Source: Bacteroides mediterraneensis
GTDB taxonomy: Bacteria; Bacteroidota; Bacteroidia; Bacteroidales; Bacteroidaceae
Length of the DNA: 64,000 bases
Assembly: GCF_025993685.1 (NCBI RefSeq)
Contig: NZ_DAJPEN010000001.1
Coordinates: 3,162,001 to 3,226,000 of the forward strand
Reading direction: 5' to 3'
Within the stretch, counting starts at the first letter, position 1, and every line of letters begins with the position of its first letter. Positions 59,697 to 64,000 of the stretch are shown piece by piece. The notes beneath the pieces are model-generated. The model was not told the origin of the DNA and did not search any database. It saw only the letters and a list, made by a program, of their open reading frames with translations. Both the position numbers and the translations under genes were made by a program.

Positions 59697-60371
59697 ATGG
59701 GTAAACTATATGTTGTACCTACTCCGGTAGGCAATATGGAGGACATGACTTTCCGTGCCATCCGCATCCTGAAAGAAGCGGATTTGATTCTGGCTGAAGA
59801 TACACGTACATCGGGTATACTGCTGAAGCATTATGAAATCAAGAATGCCATGCAGTCTCATCATAAGTTCAATGAGCACCAGACCGTGGAAAGCGTAGTC
59901 AACCGCATCAAAGGAGGGCAAACTGTAGCCCTGATTTCCGATGCAGGTACTCCGGGCATATCCGACCCCGGGTTTCTGGTAGTGAGGGAATGCATAAGAA
60001 ACGGCATCGAAGTACAATGTCTCCCTGGAGCCACCGCTTTTGTACCGGCACTGGTTTCTTCCGGTCTGCCGGACGAACGCTTTTGTTTCGAAGGTTTCCT
60101 TCCACAAAAAAAAGGCAGAATGACTCGTCTGAACGGTCTGAAAGAAGAAACACGCACAATGATTTTCTACGAATCACCCTATCGGCTGTTAAAAACCCTG
60201 ACGCAATTTGCTGAGATTTTCGGTGCAGACCGTCCGGTATCCGTATGCCGTGAAATCTCCAAAATACATGAAGAAAGCGTACGGGGCACTTTACAGGAAG
60301 TCATTGCCCACTTCACAGAGACTGAACCAAGAGGAGAAATCGTCATCATACTTGGAGGAAAAGAAAACTAA
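59697..60371 (+). CDS. rsmI: 16S rRNA (cytidine-1402-2'-O)-methyltransferase
   Basis: 224 aa. RsmI methylates the ribose of C1402 in the decoding centre using S-adenosylmethionine. It has the SAM tetrapyrrole-methylase fold: LYVVPTPVGNMEDMTFRAIRILKEAD at the start, AEDTRTSGILLKHY, ALISDAGTPGISDPG, LPGATAFVPALVSSGLP, FEGFLPQKKGR and PYRLLKTL with REISKIHEE. It is shorter than E. coli RsmI (286 aa), lacking the C-terminal helical domain, as is common in Bacteroidota. It is 24 bases upstream of a coiled-coil lipoprotein gene. Confidence 0.95.
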   Translation: MGKLYVVPTPVGNMEDMTFRAIRILKEADLILAEDTRTSGILLKHYEIKNAMQSHHKFNEHQTVESVVNRIKGGQTVALISDAGTPGISDPGFLVVRECIRNGIEVQCLPGATAFVPALVSSGLPDERFCFEGFLPQKKGRMTRLNGLKEETRTMIFYESPYRLLKTLTQFAEIFGADRPVSVCREISKIHEESVRGTLQEVIAHFTETEPRGEIVIILGGKEN

Positions 60372-60395
60372 ATTATAATTCTAAATTAAAAAGTT

Positions 60396-61250
60396 ATGAG
60401 AAAGGTTGTTTTATCTGCTTTATGTGCTGCCGCATTATTGACAGCATGTAACAATTCCAGCCAGGACAAAAGCACATTGCAAGCCCAGAACGATTCACTG
60501 ATGCTTGAACTTTCCAACCGCGACACAGAGCTGGACGAAATCATGGGATCTTTTAATGAAATTCAGGAAGGATTCCGCGAAATCAATGAAGCTGAAAACC
60601 GTGTAGACTTGAAAGAAGGTACCCTCGAAAGCCAGTCGGCTGCCGACAAAATAAAAGAAGATATCCGCTTTATCAGCGAAAAACTGAAATCGAACCGTGA
60701 ACAGATTGCCAAACTGGAAGCACAGCTGAAAAAAAGCAATTACCAGTCCGCACAACTGAAAAAAGCCATCAAAAACCTGACCGCAGAATTGGCTGCCAAA
60801 CAACAGCAAATTGAAACATTACAGGCAGAACTGGCTGCCAAGAACATCCGTATCGCCGAACTGGACGAAGCGGTCATGGACTTGAACAAAAACGTAGACG
60901 AGCTGAGCGCTGAAAACGAGGCCAAGACAAAGACAGTGGAAGCACAGGACCAAGCACTGAACACTGCCTGGTATGTATTCGGAACGAAATCTGAACTGAA
61001 AGACCAGAAAATCCTGAAGAAAGGAGATGTCTTGAAAGACAACGAATTCAACAAAGATTATTTCACACAGATTGATATCCGTAAGGAAAAGGAAATCAAA
61101 CTCTATTCCAAACGTGCTGAACTGCTAACCACTCATCCGCAAGGTTCTTACGAACTTGTGAAAGATGACAAAGGACAATTGACCTTGAAAATCAACAATC
61201 CGAATGAATTCTGGAGCGTATCACGCTATCTGGTAATTCAAGTGAGATAA
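60396..61250 (+). CDS. Coiled-coil lipoprotein of unknown function
   Basis: 284 aa. The lipobox LLTAC gives Cys18. Residues 25-190 are a long coiled coil rich in Gln, Glu and Lys, with regular heptads (AKLEAQLKKSNYQ..., ELAAKQQQIETLQAEL). The C-terminal 90 residues form a small beta-rich domain (WYVFGTKSELKDQKILKKGDVLKDNEF) without a recognised family. A lipid anchor at the inner or outer membrane and a rod reaching into the periplasm are likely; a link to peptidoglycan or envelope spacing is only a guess. Confidence 0.8.
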   Translation: MRKVVLSALCAAALLTACNNSSQDKSTLQAQNDSLMLELSNRDTELDEIMGSFNEIQEGFREINEAENRVDLKEGTLESQSAADKIKEDIRFISEKLKSNREQIAKLEAQLKKSNYQSAQLKKAIKNLTAELAAKQQQIETLQAELAAKNIRIAELDEAVMDLNKNVDELSAENEAKTKTVEAQDQALNTAWYVFGTKSELKDQKILKKGDVLKDNEFNKDYFTQIDIRKEKEIKLYSKRAELLTTHPQGSYELVKDDKGQLTLKINNPNEFWSVSRYLVIQVR

Positions 61251-61273
61251 ATTCAAATTCATTTTACGCAAAG

Positions 61274-61303
61274 TCCTCTTATTCCTGCACGGAATGAGAG
61301 GAT
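61274..61303 (+). terminator. Intrinsic terminator after the coiled-coil lipoprotein
   Basis: TCCTCTTATTCC/GGAATGAGAGGA stem with a 5-base loop followed by TTTTC. The T run is short, so efficiency is uncertain. Confidence 0.55.
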
Positions 61304-61386
61304 TTTCACTTTATATCCGGCCAAAATTACTCCCAACATCTCCCTTCCTGATAAATGAAACGATTGAACTCTATTTTTTCATTTTT

Positions 61387-61417
61387 TTTGTATTAACAAA
61401 TAGTATTTCTAAATTTG
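61387..61417 (+). promoter_or_regulatory. Promoter of the hybrid two-component regulator
   Basis: -33 TTTG, 19 bp, -7 TAAATTTG, ending 22 bases before the ATG. Full consensus match. Confidence 0.65.
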
Positions 61418-61439
61418 CATTTATTATTTGCATAATACC

Positions 61440-64000
61440 ATGAAACGACATCTTCTACTATACCCAATATTTACCTTAATTTCCATTTTTGCATGGGGAA
61501 ATTCCACTATTTCCACAGAATATATTAACTTCAGCCCACTAAGGAACCTCATACAACTTCCCACAAACGAAGTCCGGAATCTTTTTCAAGACAAAGAAGG
61601 CTACATTTGGATTGCCACTTATAACGGACTGGTACGCTATGACGGTTATTCCACCAAAGTATACCATGCAGGACCTGAAGGCAGTGAAAAATCAATTGAC
61701 GGATTCATCAATACCATTGCAGAGGATTACCAGTGCAATCTATGGATTGGCACCCATAACGGGTTATACAAACTGAATAAGAAGAACGATAAAATAGAAA
61801 AAATTTCGCTTCCACATCCGCAAGTGACAAATGTAGAGACAGTCACATGCACCCACAAAGGAGCGGTATGGGTAGGAACCAACAAAGGCCTGTTCATAAA
61901 GAAAGAAAATGAAGCCAGTTTCACCCAATATAAGTTTGAAACAAACATTGACGTCAAATCCATACTAGAAGACAAGAGAGGACATATTTGGATTGGTACA
62001 TGGAGCCAAGGACTCTACCGCTATGACCCTATGCGACAACAACTTTACACTTATCATAATGTATGTCCCAGCAATTCCGCACATGTCATTTTTCAGGATA
62101 AGAATGAAAATATATGGATTGGGACATGGAGGTATGGCCTATTAAAAATGCAGAATCCATACGACATGCAACACTATGGATTTATCCGATACACCCATGA
62201 TACAAATAACCCATCGAGCATTGCAGATAATATTATCTATGCCATCACTCAAGACAAAAACACCGGAAAAATCTGGATTGGCTCTCGAAGTGCACTCAGC
62301 ATCATGGAATCTGAAAACGGAACATTTACCAATTATTATCCGAGCGACAAAAGCGGACATCTCCCTTTTAATGAAGTGGATGCATTACTATCCAGCACTG
62401 ACGGCTTGATGTGGGTAGGAATGCTTGGAGGAGGAATCCGTGTAGCCAACACCAATACCCGGAAATTCAACCTGAATTCGCTGAGAACCATACGCGACAT
62501 ATTTCCCAGCGCATCGGTCAGAGCAATCTGCCCTATCGACCATAATTGGATCTGGATAGGCATCATGGGATTTGGATTTGTAAAATACAACATCCGGAGC
62601 CAAGAAGTCATTCCCTACAACCAAATGCAAGCATTTAAAGAATTACCTCCCGTATCAACCATCAACGAAATCATTCGTCTCAAAGGTAAAGACGAATATT
62701 GCTTCGCCACATGGGATGACGGACTTTGGATTTTTGACGGGAAAAAAGTGCGGGAAATCAACATTGACTCTTATCCACAACTGACGGATGTGTGCATCTA
62801 CTCCGTATTTGAGGATAATCACGGAAATATATGGTTGGGAACCCGAAGCGGCATCTTTTTACTCGACATCAAAAGGAAAATGTATGCACTGAACGACTTG
62901 ATAGAAAACGGCTCCTATATTCCTCCCAAAGAATCCATATTCCGTTTGCAAGAAGACAAAGACGGCAATATCTGGGCTGCAACTCCTAATTCAGGTATTT
63001 GGAAAATCACTCCCAAGAACCATAAATTCGTCACCAAACAATACAGCATCAACCTCGGGAATGCAGAAGCTGTGGGTGCCATGACACTGTATATTGACAG
63101 CGAGAATACCATTTGGGCAGGTACAAATGGGAAAGGACTAAATGTTTACAATCCTCACAAAGATTGTTTTCAGAATGCATTACCCAATGCAATGAAAAAG
63201 GGGGAAGTGGTATCTTGCATACTCGAAGACAACCAGAAAGGACTATGGGTTACCATGACCTCTGAAATGATTCATATTGATAAAACGAAAAAAGGAAACA
63301 ACATACAGGCATTCACCACCGAAGACGGACTGCAAGATTACATATTCAACCGGAACGCCTGTGCCAAAGGACAAGACGGCAAACTGTATTTCGGCGGGGT
63401 ACACGGCATAAACAGTTTCTTTCCGGAAGAAATCAATTATGATACAGTTTCATATCCTGTAGTATTAACCGACTTGAAAATCTACAACACCTCCATTTCA
63501 CACATGGCAGACACGGAACTGCAAAAAATAATGGATTCATCCCTGGAATATACACAACATATAACTCTCTCATACAAACAAAATAATTTCAGTATCGGAT
63601 TCTCGGCATTAAACTATATCAACCCTCTACTGAATAAATATGAATACAAGCTGGAAGGATATGATAATCAATGGATTTCCACGGAAGGTTACCAGCCTGC
63701 CGCATTCTATAACAATCTTCCTGCAGGTACTTATACCTTTTCTGTAAAAGGAAGCAATCCGAATGGATTATGGTCGGACAACATACGTTCTGTAACCCTC
63801 ACAATATTACCTCCTCCCTGGCTAACTTGGTGGGCTTATTGCATTTATGCCATTCTTTTCGCCCTACTGATATGGTACGCTTACAGAATCATACGCAAAA
63901 GAATCCATTTGCAACAAATGGTAGAATGGGCTAATATGCAGCGCCAGAAAAATGAGGAAATCAATCATAGCAAACTGCAATTCTTCACCAATATCACCCA
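61440..64000 (+). CDS. Hybrid two-component sensor/regulator (HTCS), 3' end outside the window
   Basis: At least 853 aa; the frame is open at the right edge. The signal peptide is near residues 1-21 (FAWGNS). About a dozen propeller blades of the reg_prop type follow, seen as GYIWIATYNGLVRYDG, NLWIGTHNGLYKL, GHIWIGTWSQGLYRYD, NIWIGTWRYGLLKM and NIWLGTRSGIFLLD. A Y_Y_Y domain comes next (YKLEGYDNQW, LPAGTYTFSVKGSNPNGLW), then a transmembrane helix (WLTWWAYCIYAILFALLIWYA), and the window ends at KLQFFTNIT, just before the H-box. HTCS proteins sense an oligosaccharide or other polymer fragment in the periplasm and switch on an adjacent utilisation locus, which should lie to the right. Confidence 0.93.
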   Translation, partial: MKRHLLLYPIFTLISIFAWGNSTISTEYINFSPLRNLIQLPTNEVRNLFQDKEGYIWIATYNGLVRYDGYSTKVYHAGPEGSEKSIDGFINTIAEDYQCNLWIGTHNGLYKLNKKNDKIEKISLPHPQVTNVETVTCTHKGAVWVGTNKGLFIKKENEASFTQYKFETNIDVKSILEDKRGHIWIGTWSQGLYRYDPMRQQLYTYHNVCPSNSAHVIFQDKNENIWIGTWRYGLLKMQNPYDMQHYGFIRYTHDTNNPSSIADNIIYAITQDKNTGKIWIGSRSALSIMESENGTFTNYYPSDKSGHLPFNEVDALLSSTDGLMWVGMLGGGIRVANTNTRKFNLNSLRTIRDIFPSASVRAICPIDHNWIWIGIMGFGFVKYNIRSQEVIPYNQMQAFKELPPVSTINEIIRLKGKDEYCFATWDDGLWIFDGKKVREINIDSYPQLTDVCIYSVFEDNHGNIWLGTRSGIFLLDIKRKMYALNDLIENGSYIPPKESIFRLQEDKDGNIWAATPNSGIWKITPKNHKFVTKQYSINLGNAEAVGAMTLYIDSENTIWAGTNGKGLNVYNPHKDCFQNALPNAMKKGEVVSCILEDNQKGLWVTMTSEMIHIDKTKKGNNIQAFTTEDGLQDYIFNRNACAKGQDGKLYFGGVHGINSFFPEEINYDTVSYPVVLTDLKIYNTSISHMADTELQKIMDSSLEYTQHITLSYKQNNFSIGFSALNYINPLLNKYEYKLEGYDNQWISTEGYQPAAFYNNLPAGTYTFSVKGSNPNGLWSDNIRSVTLTILPPPWLTWWAYCIYAILFALLIWYAYRIIRKRIHLQQMVEWANMQRQKNEEINHSKLQFFTNIT

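Overview
The window comes from a gut-type Bacteroidota, most likely Bacteroidaceae (Bacteroides or Phocaeicola). The support is direct. Several genes carry the Bacteroides primary-sigma promoter (TTTG, 19-20 bp, TAnnTTTG) and most lack a strong Shine-Dalgarno. BACON and DUF5689 surface lipoproteins sit beside a TonB-dependent receptor. The xylose operon has a NUDIX-type regulator, and a hybrid two-component sensor begins at the right edge. No insertion sequence, phage, CRISPR array or rRNA was seen.

Layout. 1-4400: tRNA-Leu, a MATE exporter, and an ExbB / 4-TM protein / ExbD / ExbD motor operon on the minus strand behind tRNA-Ser. 4500-7100: TatD, a polyprenyl synthase and TonB (minus). 7200-10100: a 21-bp-period repeat array, then cmk-ispH and pfkA (plus). 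10170-14490: a tightly overlapping potABCD polyamine importer (minus). 14600-25230: meaB with a DUF1573 protein, a very large alpha-2-macroglobulin-like protein, dipeptidase PepD and a flippase-like membrane protein (minus). 25300-29620: rsmA, mgtE, a 5 x 22-bp palindromic array and a DUF349 protein (plus).

29994-38401 is the most distinctive region. It holds five consecutive plus-strand genes: a multidomain BACON/DUF5689 lipoprotein, a DNA/RNA non-specific endonuclease lipoprotein, an exported endonuclease/exonuclease/phosphatase-fold enzyme, a TonB-dependent receptor and a second DUF5689 lipoprotein. I read it as a surface system that captures, cuts and imports extracellular nucleic acid or another phosphodiester polymer, laid out like a polysaccharide utilisation locus but with nucleases and without SusD.

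38500-44870: an MBL-fold hydrolase (minus), then a xylose operon (NUDIX regulator, xylB, xylA, xylE) with a terminator-like hairpin before the transporter. Two identical tRNA-Met genes follow. 45450-51460: a START-like protein, an LptF/LptG-family permease, ribBA, a BI-1 protein, an aspartate aminotransferase, a second 5 x 22-bp array and a small 2[4Fe-4S] ferredoxin. 51580-56210: an operon with a GH3 plus beta-lactamase fusion and a 5'-nucleotidase split into two genes. 56300-61250: rplS, an ECF sigma factor behind a ferritin-like protein that has lost metal ligands, a gene-poor stretch with possible decayed coding sequence, tRNA-Lys, thymidine kinase, rsmI and a coiled-coil lipoprotein. 61440 to the end: the sensor half of a hybrid two-component regulator, cut off just before its histidine-kinase H-box.
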